DNA of 38,260 nt from Deltaproteobacteria bacterium (GTDB lineage Bacteria; Desulfobacterota; Dissulfuribacteria; Dissulfuribacterales; UBA5754): contig JAINCN010000026.1 in assembly GCA_036574075.1 (NCBI GenBank), forward strand, positions 1 to 38,260, given 5' to 3'. Positions 16,476-25,545 of this stretch are shown one piece after another; positions within the stretch are counted from its first letter, which is position 1, and each line of letters starts with the position of its first letter. The position numbers were made by a program, and so were the translations under genes. The notes below the pieces were generated by a model. The model saw nothing but the letters and a program-made list of their open reading frames with translations. It ran no database searches and had not been told where the DNA came from.

Positions 16476-17167
16476 GCCTGTTTTATGAGGAAGCTGGAAG
16501 GATCCAGGACGAGAGGAGGCGTGTTTTCCGGGAATTTGCCCTTGAGAAGGCCCACATGGATCTCCTGTTCCACGAACTCGAGCTGGACGATGATCTTGAA
16601 AAGGTCGGCCACTTGCCCGATGGACGTGGGAATCCCGTCTGAACCAACGGCATCCTCCTGATGTGCCCGGGCGGTGAACCAGGCCGGAAATCCGTGTTCC
16701 CTTGCGGTTATCCTGAACTCGGAGATGACATCCCTGGCCCGGACATCGAATGGGAGCCCGTCCACGAGGACGATCTGGGGGAAAAAGATCCCCTGTTCCA
16801 TGAGGTCGTTCAGTCGCTCTTCAAAGTGGGAGACTTCAAAAGTGTCTGGGCGGAATGTCATGATTAACCGGTGTGGAAGGATAGTCTCCCAGAGATCGTT
16901 CGTGTATGTCACCCCGTATTCGTCCGTGATCTTGCGAAAGACCTCCTCGTACCAGAGGCAGACCTTACGGACCGGCTGATCCAGGCTCACATGCAGGAGA
17001 TTTCTTCCGCGCAGGAGGCTGTCGAGGGCGAGCTGGACGAGAAAGGAGGTCTTCCCCACGCCCGCACGGGCAATGATAGCGCCCAGGTCGCCGGGATCGA
17101 GCACAGGGGAGGCGGGATCGCCGAAGAGCCGGATGGGATTTCTCTGAATGAGGTCGGAAATCATCAT
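16472..17167 (-). CDS. RecA/DnaB-superfamily P-loop ATPase of unknown role
   Basis: About 231 aa from MMISDLIQRNPIRLFG. Walker A is ARAGVGKTS and Walker B is PQIVLVDGLPFD; between them LLHVSLDQPVRKV and LIMTFRPDTFE follow the RecA/KaiC/DnaB core. ITAREHGFPAWFTARAHQED fits the sensor region. No extra DNA-binding domain is seen, so it may be a stand-alone regulator. The start at 17167 is preferred (AAAGG about 9 bp upstream); an ATG at 17272 adds 35 residues with no ribosome site. It is translationally coupled to the OppD-like gene, an unusual pairing. Confidence 0.75.
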   Translation of the reverse strand: MMISDLIQRNPIRLFGDPASPVLDPGDLGAIIARAGVGKTSFLVQLALDSLLRGRNLLHVSLDQPVRKVCLWYEEVFRKITDEYGVTYTNDLWETILPHRLIMTFRPDTFEVSHFEERLNDLMEQGIFFPQIVLVDGLPFDVRARDVISEFRITAREHGFPAWFTARAHQEDAVGSDGIPTSIGQVADLFKIIVQLEFVEQEIHVGLLKGKFPENTPPLVLDPSSFLIKQA

Positions 17168-17304
17168 GGTGTAGGACCTTTCCGTTATGGGGATGATTCT
17201 TGCGTTACCGGGCGACTGAAATCGGTCTACCAGCAAGGACGGTCTTTTCCGAAAGGGCAGGATCCTCGGCATGGCGAACCCGGACCGGACATGCGCGTCC
17301 CGTA

Positions 17305-19395
17305 TTATGCCGCCTTTTTCTTCCTCTCCTCCGCCGCCTTTTTGATGATCTCCTCCGCCACGTTCTTCGGGACTTGCCGGTAGGCGGCGAATTCCATGGT
17401 GAACTGGGCCTTTCCCTGGGTCGCAGAACGAAGGACCGTCGAGTATCCGAACATCTCAGCGAGTGGGACCTCGGCCTCAATGGTGCACATATCGCCCTCG
17501 TCTTGGGTCCCGAGGATGATCCCGCGCCGCTGGTTCAGAGAGCCCATGACCGTGCCCTGGAACTCCGTTGGGGTCTCGACCGCCACCTTCATGATGGGTT
17601 CGAGGATGACAGGCCTGGCCTTGCTGTAGCCCTCCTTGAAGGCGCCCCGGGCAGCGGCCTGGAAGGCGTTGTCCGAGGAGTCAACAGGGTGGGACTGACC
17701 GTCGTTTATGGTGATCTTTACGCCCGTGACCGGGAAGCCGCAGAGCGGTCCCTTTTCAAGGCTCGCCCTGAAGCCCTTTTCACAGGACGGGATGAACTCC
17801 GTGGGGATGGCGCCTCCTACGATCTGGTTATCGAAGACGAATTCTTCCCCTTCTGGAGCAGGCTCCATGAAACCGGCCACCCTACCGTACTGGCCTGCGC
17901 CGCCGGTCTGCTTCTTGTGGGTGTAGTTGAAGTCTCCCCTGCCCGTGATGGTCTCGCGGTAGGCGACCTGGGGCATGCCGGCTGTGACCTCTGCGTTGTA
18001 CTCGCGCTTCATCCGTTCGATATAGACCTCGAGATGGAGTTCACCCATGCCGGAGATGATCGTCTCGCCGGTCTCGTGGTTGACGGAGGCCCGAAACGTG
18101 GGGTCTTCCTTGGTGAATCGGTTCAGGGCCTTGGACATGTTTGCCTGGGCCTTCTGGTCCTTGGGTGTGATGGCAAGGGATATGACCGGTTCTGGTACGT
18201 GCATGGACGTCATGGCGTAGCTCACGTCCGGGGACGTGAACGTGTCGCCTGACGCGCACTCGATGCCGAACATGGCGCCGATGTAACCGGCCGGAATGGT
18301 TTCGATGTCCTCCATCTGATCGGCGTGCATGCGTACAAGCCGGCCGATCTTGACCTTCTTTCCGGTCCTGGAGTTGACAATGGTATCCCCCTTGTTCATG
18401 TCGCCCTGGTAGACACGAATGTAGGTGAGCTGGCCGTATCTGCCCTCCTCGATCTTGAAGGCCAGGGCCACGAGAGGCCTGTCCGAACGGGTCTCAAGGA
18501 CCACAGGGGCCTTGTCATGCAGGAGGTCGAAGGCGACGTTCTCTACGTCAGCGGGGCTCGGAAGATAGTATGTCACAGCATCGAGAAGGGGCTGGACGCC
18601 CTTGTTCTTGTAGGCTGAGCCCATGAAGACCGGTGTGATCTTCCTCTGGAGTGTCCCTACGCGCACGGCCTGCCTAAGGGTGGATTCGCTCACCGACCCT
18701 TCGATGGCCTCCTCCATGAGGGCGTCTGAAAACATGGAGGCAGCATCGATAAGGATCTCGCGCCTGGCGTTTGCCTCGTCCACGAGTGAGTCGGGGATGT
18801 CCGCCTCGCGGATGATCTCTCCGTATTGGCCTTCGAAGTAGTACGCCTTCATGGTGACGAGATCCACCACGCCCTCCAGATTGGCCTCGAGACCGATGGG
18901 GATCTGCATGGCAACCGCGTTGTGGCCGAGCTTTTCCCGAAGCTGCGCAATGACCTTCATGGGATTGGCCCCGCTTCGGTCACACTTGTTCACGAAGGCG
19001 ATGCACGGGACCTTGTAGCGGGACATCTGGCGATCGACCGTGATGGACTGGGACTGGACCCCGCCCACGGAGCAGAGGACGAGGATGGCGCCGTCGAGGA
19101 CGCGAAGGGCCCGTTCCACCTCGATGGTGAAATCCACGTGGCCAGGGGTGTCAATGATGTTGATCTCGTGGCCTCTCCACTCGCAGTATGTGGCAGCGGA
19201 TGTGATGGTGATTCCCCGTTCCCGTTCGAGTTCCATGAAGTCCATGGTGGCGCCAACACCGTCCTTGCCGCGGACGTCGTGGATCGCATGGATCTTTTGG
19301 GTGTAAAAGAGGATGCGTTCGGTAAGTGTGGTCTTGCCCGCGTCTATGTGGGCGCTGATACCGATGTTACGAAGGAGGTTGAAGTCTTTTTTCAT
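17305..19395 (-). CDS. fusA: Translation elongation factor G, mitochondrial-like (spdEFG1) type
   Basis: 696 aa, full length. G-domain motifs are AHIDAGKTT (G1, residues 15-23), RGITI (G2), DTPGH (G3) and NKCD (G4); domains II-V follow with the usual C-terminal [20 protein letters not shown]. Switch-region wording [11 protein letters not shown] and the [14 protein letters not shown] stretch match the spirochaete/delta/planctomycete EF-G (spdEFG1), the relative of mitochondrial EFG1, and not the common EF-G with HEGAATMD. It promotes translocation of tRNA and mRNA on the ribosome with GTP hydrolysis. No rpsL, rpsG or tuf gene is adjacent, so it lies outside the str operon. Ribosome site GAGGT lies about 10 bp before ATG. 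Confidence 0.97.
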   Translation of the reverse strand: MKKDFNLLRNIGISAHIDAGKTTLTERILFYTQKIHAIHDVRGKDGVGATMDFMELERERGITITSAATYCEWRGHEINIIDTPGHVDFTIEVERALRVLDGAILVLCSVGGVQSQSITVDRQMSRYKVPCIAFVNKCDRSGANPMKVIAQLREKLGHNAVAMQIPIGLEANLEGVVDLVTMKAYYFEGQYGEIIREADIPDSLVDEANARREILIDAASMFSDALMEEAIEGSVSESTLRQAVRVGTLQRKITPVFMGSAYKNKGVQPLLDAVTYYLPSPADVENVAFDLLHDKAPVVLETRSDRPLVALAFKIEEGRYGQLTYIRVYQGDMNKGDTIVNSRTGKKVKIGRLVRMHADQMEDIETIPAGYIGAMFGIECASGDTFTSPDVSYAMTSMHVPEPVISLAITPKDQKAQANMSKALNRFTKEDPTFRASVNHETGETIISGMGELHLEVYIERMKREYNAEVTAGMPQVAYRETITGRGDFNYTHKKQTGGAGQYGRVAGFMEPAPEGEEFVFDNQIVGGAIPTEFIPSCEKGFRASLEKGPLCGFPVTGVKITINDGQSHPVDSSDNAFQAAARGAFKEGYSKARPVILEPIMKVAVETPTEFQGTVMGSLNQRRGIILGTQDEGDMCTIEAEVPLAEMFGYSTVLRSATQGKAQFTMEFAAYRQVPKNVAEEIIKKAAEERKKKAA

Positions 19396-19420
19396 GAAAA
19401 TGATACCTCAAAATAAAGTC

Positions 19421-19472
19421 AGCTATCAATTATCAGCTTTTTGCTTTTGCTGATAACTGACAACTGATAGCT
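19421..19472 (+). repeat. Imperfect inverted repeat upstream of fusA
   Basis: AGCTATCA and TTATCAGC on the left pair with GCTGATAA and TGATAGCT on the right, with an 8-nt bulge, so a long imperfect hairpin forms between fusA and pyrD. The remainder of 19473-19761 has no convincing gene; it also contains the 10-bp perfect hairpin at 19556-19581. Confidence 0.5.
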
Positions 19473-19555
19473 GACAGCTATTTTTGGATGCCAGGCCGGC
19501 CTTGGGCAGTTTTCTCTGTGCTCTCTGTGGTGAGGGGGTATGCTTCACAGGCATT

Positions 19556-19581
19556 ACGATTTTGCTGCCTTGCAAAATCGT
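19556..19581 (+). repeat. Perfect 10-bp hairpin between fusA and pyrD
   Basis: ACGATTTTGC and GCAAAATCGT are exact reverse complements around TGCCTT. No T run follows, so it is not an obvious terminator. Confidence 0.5.
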
Positions 19582-19761
19582 GGCCTCCTCGCGCCATTTT
19601 TCGAGGCTCCCCTTAATTTATCTCGGAAAAGGGAGGAGGACCAATGGAAATTGGCTGGCATCTTGTACAGTTTAGGGATGTTGCTGTCAAGAGCGGATGA
19701 ATATGACGATTTGTTACAGGAAGGACCTGAATCCCTTAGGATATGCATCAACAAGGCCTTA

Positions 19762-20673
19762 TCAGGCGATCTGCATGTCGGTGATCCTTGCAAACCCCTC
19801 TTCTTTCATGAATCGTTCGATCCCGGAGACGACCTGGATCGAGGCCTGGGGATTTACGAGGGTCGCGGTCCCGATCTGCACTGCCCGGGCACCGGCCATG
19901 AGGAACTCGATGGCGTCTTCGGCCGTCCCGATCCCGCCGATCCCGATGACCGGTATTTCCACCGCCCGGACGGTCTGCCAGACCATTCGAAGGGCCACAG
20001 GACGGATGGCCGGTCCGGAGAGGCCCCCGAAGATATTTGCAAGGGCGGGCCTTCTGCGCCTGATGTCGATGGCCATGCCGAGAAGGGTGTTCACGAGGGA
20101 GAGCGCATCAGCCCCTGCCTTCTCGACTGACCTGGCGATCGTCGTTATGTCGGTCACGTTCGGGGAGAGCTTTACGATCAGCGGAAGACCGGTCGATTCC
20201 CTCACGGCCTGTGTCACCTCGGCTGCGGCCTTCGGGTCTGTCCCAAAGGCAGACCCGCCCGTTTTCACGTTCGGACAAGAGATGTTCACCTCGATGGCGT
20301 TCACCCCGCCCTCTGAGTCCAGGATGCGGGCGAGCTCTTTGTACTCCTCCACGCCCTCTCCCAGGATGTTTGCCACGATGCACGTATGAAGGCCCTTAAG
20401 TGCAGGGAGCTTCTCCCGCAGAAAGGCCTCCACCCCCACGTTTTCGAGCCCTATGGCATTCAAAAGCCCGCTCGGGGTCTCGACGATCCGAGGCGGCGGG
20501 TTTCCGGGCCGGGGCCGCAGGGATATCCCTTTGAGGACGATCCCACCGAGGGCACCCAGATCCACGAGATCGGCGAGTTCCGTGCCATAGCCGCAGGTCC
20601 CGGAGGCGAGGAGGACCGGATTTTTGAGCCTCAGGGGGCCGATGGCGACAGAGAGATCGGGCAGAGGGTTCAT
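19762..20673 (-). CDS. pyrD: Dihydroorotate dehydrogenase, class 1B catalytic subunit
   Basis: 303 aa from MNPLPDLSVAIGPLRLKNPV (ATG 20673). FMN-barrel motifs include LASGTCGYG, VLKGISLRPRPGNPPPRI, IEVNISCPNVKTGG with the catalytic Cys, SLVNTLLGMAID and IPVIGIGGIGTAEDA for phosphate binding. It oxidises dihydroorotate to orotate in pyrimidine synthesis; class 1B enzymes pass electrons via PyrK to NAD. The ATG overlaps the stop of the pyrK-like gene by 4 bp, supporting a heterotetrameric PyrDK enzyme. A longer in-frame start lies within pyrK and is rejected. Last gene of the leftward operon. Confidence 0.95.
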   Translation of the reverse strand: MNPLPDLSVAIGPLRLKNPVLLASGTCGYGTELADLVDLGALGGIVLKGISLRPRPGNPPPRIVETPSGLLNAIGLENVGVEAFLREKLPALKGLHTCIVANILGEGVEEYKELARILDSEGGVNAIEVNISCPNVKTGGSAFGTDPKAAAEVTQAVRESTGLPLIVKLSPNVTDITTIARSVEKAGADALSLVNTLLGMAIDIRRRRPALANIFGGLSGPAIRPVALRMVWQTVRAVEIPVIGIGGIGTAEDAIEFLMAGARAVQIGTATLVNPQASIQVVSGIERFMKEEGFARITDMQIA

Positions 20674-21467
20674 GGGGTGCGCTCCCAGTCCACAAGGGCG
20701 GCGTCGATGACCGGGCCGTCCGTGCAGACATGGAGATATCCGCCTCCGGAGCGTGGAACTGCGCACCCGAGGCACAGCCCGGTCCCGCAGGCCATGCGGG
20801 CCTCGAGGGAGACCTGGCAGGCGATTTCGTGCCTTTGGCACAGGTGAGCCACGGCCTTTGCCATGGGCCAGGGCCCGCAGGCGAGGACTTGCAGAGCAGA
20901 TGCATCGCGCGCGGCGCTCTCGATCCGTTCTGCAAGAGGCGCTGTCACAAGGCCTGGCCGGCCAAGGCCTCCGTCTTCCGTCGAGATGATCAGTTCGTCT
21001 GCATGGGGCCGATAGGCATCCGCACACACAAGCTCGCCGGAGGTGCGGGCCCCGAGCATGATGATTGTCCTTTCCTTCGCACGCCTTTTTGCAAGAAATA
21101 GCAGGGGGGCCATGCCGAGTCCGCCTCCGACCAGGAGCGATTTTCTTTCATTGTCACCTGCAAAACCGTGCCCGAGGGGACCGAGGATCTGGATCTCTTC
21201 GCCCGGTCTTTTTGCAGCGAGGAGGCGGGTCCCTTTCCCTACCACACGGTAGAGGAAAAGGACGGTCTCTCCGTCCGCATCGTGGATGGATAGGGGCCGG
21301 CGGAGCAGGGGATCTGTCGTCCCAGGAGATCCGGCATTGAGCATGCAGAACTGGCCGGGTTGGGCGATGCTTGCGATATGGGGGGCGCAGACGGCAAGGA
21401 GAAAGATGCCCTCCCCGAGGTCCTGGTTTTTCAGGACCAGGGCCGGAATATCGAGACGCGTCATCAT
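20670..21467 (-). CDS. pyrK: Dihydroorotate dehydrogenase electron-transfer subunit
   Basis: 265 aa from ATG 21467 (second ATG at 21464). FAD-binding PLSIHDADGETV, NAD-binding LLVGGGLGMAPLLFLA, CGPWPMAKAVAHL and the [2Fe-2S] cysteine cluster ACGTGLCLGCAV...YLHVC give the complete PyrK pattern. It shuttles electrons from FMN of PyrD to NAD. The ATG overlaps the UbiA stop (ATGA), and its own stop overlaps pyrD. The 22058 start of the longer open frame is inside the ubiA gene and is discarded. Confidence 0.95.
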   Translation of the reverse strand: MMTRLDIPALVLKNQDLGEGIFLLAVCAPHIASIAQPGQFCMLNAGSPGTTDPLLRRPLSIHDADGETVLFLYRVVGKGTRLLAAKRPGEEIQILGPLGHGFAGDNERKSLLVGGGLGMAPLLFLAKRRAKERTIIMLGARTSGELVCADAYRPHADELIISTEDGGLGRPGLVTAPLAERIESAARDASALQVLACGPWPMAKAVAHLCQRHEIACQVSLEARMACGTGLCLGCAVPRSGGGYLHVCTDGPVIDAALVDWERTP

Positions 21468-22336
21468 GCCCGGACGAGGAGGGATGCTGCTGTCGCGGCA
21501 AAGAGGACCATGCTGATGGCCCCGTTCAGGGTGAAGAAGGCCATGTCCATGCGGGAGAGGTCGTCCGGGCTTACGATACGGCGCTGTAAGACGAGGAGGA
21601 CCAGGGTGACTGCGAGGCCAGCCGCGTAGATCCAGCCCAGTTGCGCCATGAAACCGGCTGCGGCAAAGAGGATGAAGGCGATGGCGTGAAACAGGGCCGA
21701 GATTCGAAATGCCTTTTTGAGTCCGTATCGGGCGGGGATGGAGAAGAGCCCGCAGGACCGATCGAATTCCAGGTCGAGGCAGGAATAAAGGATATCGAAG
21801 CCCGCCACCCAGAAGATGACGCCTGAGCTCACGACAAGGGGAAGGAGACCTACGTCTCCGCACACGGCGATCCAGCCCGCGGTCGGAGAGATCCCGATGG
21901 CAAGCCCGAGAAAGAGGTGGCAGAGGGAGCTGAACCGCTTCGTGTATGAGTAGAAGAGGGTGACCGCGAGCACGAAGGGAGAAAGGAAGAAGGCCATCCT
22001 GTTGAGGAGGAAGGCCGCGAGAAAAAAGGCCACAGATGCCAGGATGACCATGGTCCATGCCTCGCCCATCCTTACCTTGCCGGTGGGTATAGCCCGCCCG
22101 CAGGTACGCGGGTTTCGGGCGTCGTATGGGACGTCCACTATCCGGTTGAACCCCATGGCCGCGGTCCGGGCGCCTGCCATAGCAAGAAGTATGAGAAGCG
22201 AGGTCCGAAGATCAGGGGGTCCCTTGGCTGCGAGAAAGGCCCCGAGATAGGCGAACGGGAGAGCGAAGACCGTGTGCTCGAACTTGATCATATCGAGGAG
22301 GATGCGGGTCTTGGCAAAAAGGCCCATGGAAATCAC
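21464..22336 (-). CDS. UbiA-family polyprenyltransferase (UbiA/MqnP-like)
   Basis: 290 aa, mostly hydrophobic with about eight or nine helices. The first Asp-rich motif is FNRIVDVPYDARNPRT (NX3DX3D type) and the second is DILYSCLDLEFD (DX3DX3D type); both bind the Mg-prenyl diphosphate. The family moves a polyprenyl chain to an aromatic acceptor in ubiquinone or menaquinone synthesis. Coupled genes for UbiX and UbiD act on the same intermediates, and in anaerobes lacking ubiquinone such a trio usually serves the futalosine menaquinone route (MqnP, MqnM, MqnL); that is inference. Start is GTG at 22336, overlapping the UbiX stop in GTGA, with an ATG at 22327 as an alternative. Confidence 0.92.
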   Translation of the reverse strand: MISMGLFAKTRILLDMIKFEHTVFALPFAYLGAFLAAKGPPDLRTSLLILLAMAGARTAAMGFNRIVDVPYDARNPRTCGRAIPTGKVRMGEAWTMVILASVAFFLAAFLLNRMAFFLSPFVLAVTLFYSYTKRFSSLCHLFLGLAIGISPTAGWIAVCGDVGLLPLVVSSGVIFWVAGFDILYSCLDLEFDRSCGLFSIPARYGLKKAFRISALFHAIAFILFAAAGFMAQLGWIYAAGLAVTLVLLVLQRRIVSPDDLSRMDMAFFTLNGAISMVLFAATAASLLVRA

Positions 22337-22932
22337 CCCTCAGGCAGGCCCTTCCATCGCACGAGCCCTGGAACCTGTATGCCGAGGTGGTCGGCGATGC
22401 GGCCTGCAAAGGCGCGGGCGAGATCCTCGATGGAGGATGGAAGCTGATAAAAACCGGGCATGGCTGGAAAGATGACCGCTCCTGCGTCGTGTGCACGAAG
22501 CATATTCTCAAGGTGGATCCGGTTCAAGGGCGCCTCCCTGGGGACGAGGACGAGGGGCCGCCTCTCCTTTAGAAAGCAGTCTGCCGCTCGGTGTATGAGG
22601 TTCCTGGAGATCCCGTGTGCAATGGCCCCAATGGTCCCCATGGAGCACGGGAGGACCACCATGGCCCTCCATCTGGTCGATCCGCTTGCAGGGGGTGCGG
22701 CGAGGTCTTCTGGGTCGTACACCTCGTCTGCGAGTTCGATCAAGGATCTCAGGCCGTCAGGACCGAGTTCGTGCCTAGCGACCGTCTCACCTGCGGCCGA
22801 GACGATGAGGTGGACTGAGACGCCCGCATCCCGGGCGATCTCAAGAAAGGAGAGGGCGTAGAGGATACCGCTCCCTCCGGTGACGGCAAGTACGAGGGGG
22901 TCACGCTTCTCTTCGGTCATTTTGTCATCCAT
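22333..22932 (-). CDS. ubiX: UbiX flavin prenyltransferase
   Basis: 199 aa. LAVTGGSGILYALSFLE binds FMN; VLPCSMGTIGAIAHGISRNL and LVLVPREAPLNRIHLENML are the characteristic UbiX motifs, and AVIFPAMPGFYQLP closes the active site. UbiX builds the prenylated FMN cofactor from reduced FMN and dimethylallyl phosphate for UbiD. Its 5' end overlaps the UbiD gene by 8 bp. Met5 (MTEEKRDP) is an alternative start. Confidence 0.96.
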   Translation of the reverse strand: MDDKMTEEKRDPLVLAVTGGSGILYALSFLEIARDAGVSVHLIVSAAGETVARHELGPDGLRSLIELADEVYDPEDLAAPPASGSTRWRAMVVLPCSMGTIGAIAHGISRNLIHRAADCFLKERRPLVLVPREAPLNRIHLENMLRAHDAGAVIFPAMPGFYQLPSSIEDLARAFAGRIADHLGIQVPGLVRWKGLPEG

Positions 22933-24307
22933 TATCCCGATGGCCGTACATCAGACCCAACCTTGCTGAGAGGGCCGCTGCCTTTTCCATGGTCTCTGGA
23001 TCCCATTTTGCCTCCTCGGGCCACGGCCTCCCAAATCGCTCGGATTTCCGCGTGCAGTCCACGTCAAGGCATCCTGTCCCAGTGCCGCTGATCGTACCCT
23101 GGACCAGATCCCTTGCCGGGTCCACCCGGTTTCCGATGAGCCAGAGGACACGGGAGAGATCGCGGATGTCGTCGTCAGCGCCAAACGCGCAGATGAACCT
23201 GAATCCTGCGAGAAATCCCTCATCCCTGAGGGATGTGATAAGTCGAAAGGGCTGGCCCTCCTCCGACTTTTCGATGGATATGAAGGCGATATTCTGAAAG
23301 ATCCCTTCTACTGGGAGGTTGAGGTCCCTCACCTCCGGAAACCTCTTCTGGATTCGGGCGAGGAGGAGCCTTTCTGCCGCCTTGGCGAGGAAGCAGTCCT
23401 CCTTGGGCGGGGGGCCGACGACGGTCGCAGGAAATACGGCGTCCCTGCGGAAAGTGGCGCAGGTCACATGGAAGACCGGATACAGGGCCGGAAGGTCGTA
23501 AAGGCCCGTGTGCATGGCAAAGGGGCCTTCAACGCGCCTTTCTCCAGGCTCAAGATATCCCTCGAGAACGATCTGGGAGGAGGCCGGGACCTCGAGGTCA
23601 ACGGTCCTGCATCGGGCAAGCGGAACAGGTGTGCCCCTGAGGACCCCTGCATAGACGAATTCGTCCTGGTCTTCTGGAAGGGGAGAGCAGGCGGCAAGGG
23701 TGCAGGCAGGGTCTGCACCGAGGGCGACTGCAGCGGCAAGCCTCTTGTTCGATCCTTCAGCCGCGTTGTAGTGTTTCGCTCCCCCGGATCCTGTTCTCCA
23801 GTGCATGCCCGTGGTCCTGGGGCCGAGGATCTGGAGGCGGTACATGCCCACGTTTCTTGCGCCTGTTTCTGGATGGCGGGTGACAACGATAGGAAGGGTA
23901 AGTGCAGGGCCTGCGTCTTTGGGCCATGCATGAAGGGCGGGAAGACGGGTGAGGTCTACGTCGTCTCCGAAGAGGACGATCTCTTGGCATGGCGGTTCCA
24001 GGACGAAAAAATCCGGCACGTCAGGGGCAGAGGCGAGAAATTCGCCGTTCACCGCATCCAGATCCTGCAGTGACCGGATGCCAAGGGCAAGGGCCATGCG
24101 TCTTTCCGTTCCGAAGGCATTAGTGAGGACCGGCATGTCAAAACCCTTTACCTGTTCGAAAAGGATGGCAGGGCCTCGGTTTTGCGAGACGAGGTCCGTG
24201 AGGGCAGCGATCTCGAGGCGGGCACTGACCGGCTCCCGGATGCGGATGAGCTCCCCGGCCCTTTCGAGCATTCGGATGAGTTCCTGGAGATCTGCTGGGA
24301 TCGTCAT
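22925..24307 (-). CDS. UbiD-family prenyl-FMN-dependent decarboxylase
   Basis: 460 aa. Typical UbiD blocks are ILFEQVKGFDMPVLTNAFGT, LPALHAWPKDAGPALTLPIV, NVGMYRLQILGP, EGYLEPGERRVEGPFAMHTG, FPATVVGPPPKED and GTGCLDVDCTRK. It removes a carboxylate from an aromatic acid with prenylated FMN made by UbiX. A substrate in menaquinone (MqnL-like) or ubiquinone-type synthesis is likely given UbiA next door. ATG overlaps the stop of the upstream methyltransferase gene (ATGA). Confidence 0.95.
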   Translation of the reverse strand: MTIPADLQELIRMLERAGELIRIREPVSARLEIAALTDLVSQNRGPAILFEQVKGFDMPVLTNAFGTERRMALALGIRSLQDLDAVNGEFLASAPDVPDFFVLEPPCQEIVLFGDDVDLTRLPALHAWPKDAGPALTLPIVVTRHPETGARNVGMYRLQILGPRTTGMHWRTGSGGAKHYNAAEGSNKRLAAAVALGADPACTLAACSPLPEDQDEFVYAGVLRGTPVPLARCRTVDLEVPASSQIVLEGYLEPGERRVEGPFAMHTGLYDLPALYPVFHVTCATFRRDAVFPATVVGPPPKEDCFLAKAAERLLLARIQKRFPEVRDLNLPVEGIFQNIAFISIEKSEEGQPFRLITSLRDEGFLAGFRFICAFGADDDIRDLSRVLWLIGNRVDPARDLVQGTISGTGTGCLDVDCTRKSERFGRPWPEEAKWDPETMEKAAALSARLGLMYGHRDNG

Positions 24308-25500
24308 TCCACGAGGCAGAGAAGGCCTGTGAGATAACGGCCTTCAGGAAAGGAAAGGAGGACCGGGTGATCCGGTGCCTGATCAAGATATCGGAGGATG
24401 CGGACGTTTCTTCCGGCATCACAGGCCCCGTCCGCAACGACCTTCTGAAAGAGGTGGGGTTCTACAAGGCCAGAACAGGAAAACGTCGCAAGGATTCCGC
24501 CGGGTCTCAGGATCCGACAGGCAAGGAGATTAATGTCCTTGTAGCCCCTTAGGCCGGATTCGAGGTGCGCGCGGGAGTCGACGAATTTCGGCGGATCGAG
24601 GACCACGAGATCAAAGGTCCTCCCATCGTCCCGGAATCCTCTAAGAACTTGAAATACGTCTCCTGGCACGTTTTCCATGCGTTCAGGATCCATGCCGTTT
24701 TCCTTAGCGTTTTCCCGGGCGAGGTCCAGGTTTTCCTGTGAGTCGTCCACATTGGTGACCCGCACGGCCCCTCCGAAGAGGGCCGAGATCCCGAATCCAC
24801 CAGTATAGGAGAAGGCGTTCAGGACCTCCCGGCCGCAGGCGTATTCGCGTACGAGGATGCGGTTTTCCGCCTGGTCAAGATAAAAGCCCGTCTTGTGGCC
24901 GTTTTTGACATCTACAAGATAAGTGCACCCTTGCTCACGTATGGGAAGGAGGGAAGGGGGTTCCTCTCCCCGGAGGAGGCCCTTCCTTGGGATAAGGCCT
25001 TCCTTTCGCCGGACGTCTGCGTCTGATCGCTCGTAGATCCCCCTGACGGAAAGAAGCGACTGGAGGATCCTGATGATTGCGTCTTTCATGGCCTCGACCC
25101 AGGCGGCGAGGAACTGGCAGACGAGAAAGTCCCCGTAGAGGTCCACGATAAGGCCAGGCAGGCCGTCCGACTCCGCATTCACCAGGCGTCGCGCCGTCCT
25201 TGCGCGGAGTGAAGGAACTGCTTCGCGCGCCGCAATGGCGGACCTCAGCCGGCCCTCTATCCAGGATGGAGCGATCCTTTCGCCTGGATCGAAACTGAGG
25301 GCGCGGACTGTGATCTGGGAGGAGGGAGAATAGGCGCCGCGGCAGAGGAAGTCGCCAGAAAAGGAGAGGACATCCACGATCTCTCCCAGTGCCGGTGAAC
25401 CCTCAACGCGGGCGATGGCACCGGAAAAGATCCACGGGTGACGACGGAGGAGGGATCGTTCTCGTCCCTTTTTGAGGATGACTGATGGATATGTGGTCAT
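24304..25500 (-). CDS. rlmI: RlmI-like class I SAM-dependent rRNA (cytosine-C5) methyltransferase
   Basis: 398 aa. N-terminal PUA-like domain (about 1-80, ILKKGRERSLLRRHPWIFSGAI), then a Rossmann methyltransferase with LVDVKNGHKTGFYLDQAENR, LNAFSYTGGFGISALFGGA (motif I) and FDLVVLDPPKF (motif IV). FSCSGLV near the C-terminus contains the cysteine expected in C5-cytosine enzymes. RlmI methylates C1962 of 23S rRNA in E. coli; the exact target here is unproven. It starts 45 bp after the EttA gene. Confidence 0.88.
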   Translation of the reverse strand: MTTYPSVILKKGRERSLLRRHPWIFSGAIARVEGSPALGEIVDVLSFSGDFLCRGAYSPSSQITVRALSFDPGERIAPSWIEGRLRSAIAAREAVPSLRARTARRLVNAESDGLPGLIVDLYGDFLVCQFLAAWVEAMKDAIIRILQSLLSVRGIYERSDADVRRKEGLIPRKGLLRGEEPPSLLPIREQGCTYLVDVKNGHKTGFYLDQAENRILVREYACGREVLNAFSYTGGFGISALFGGAVRVTNVDDSQENLDLARENAKENGMDPERMENVPGDVFQVLRGFRDDGRTFDLVVLDPPKFVDSRAHLESGLRGYKDINLLACRILRPGGILATFSCSGLVEPHLFQKVVADGACDAGRNVRILRYLDQAPDHPVLLSFPEGRYLTGLLCLVE

Positions 25501-25545
25501 CTTTGAGGCGTCGATCGGGAAAGTTTATCCCATGGTACACGCCGC

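Noticed and set aside
19697-20389. Plus-strand ORFs over pyrD and others in GC-rich genes
   Set aside because: They are antisense shadows of strong minus-strand genes.
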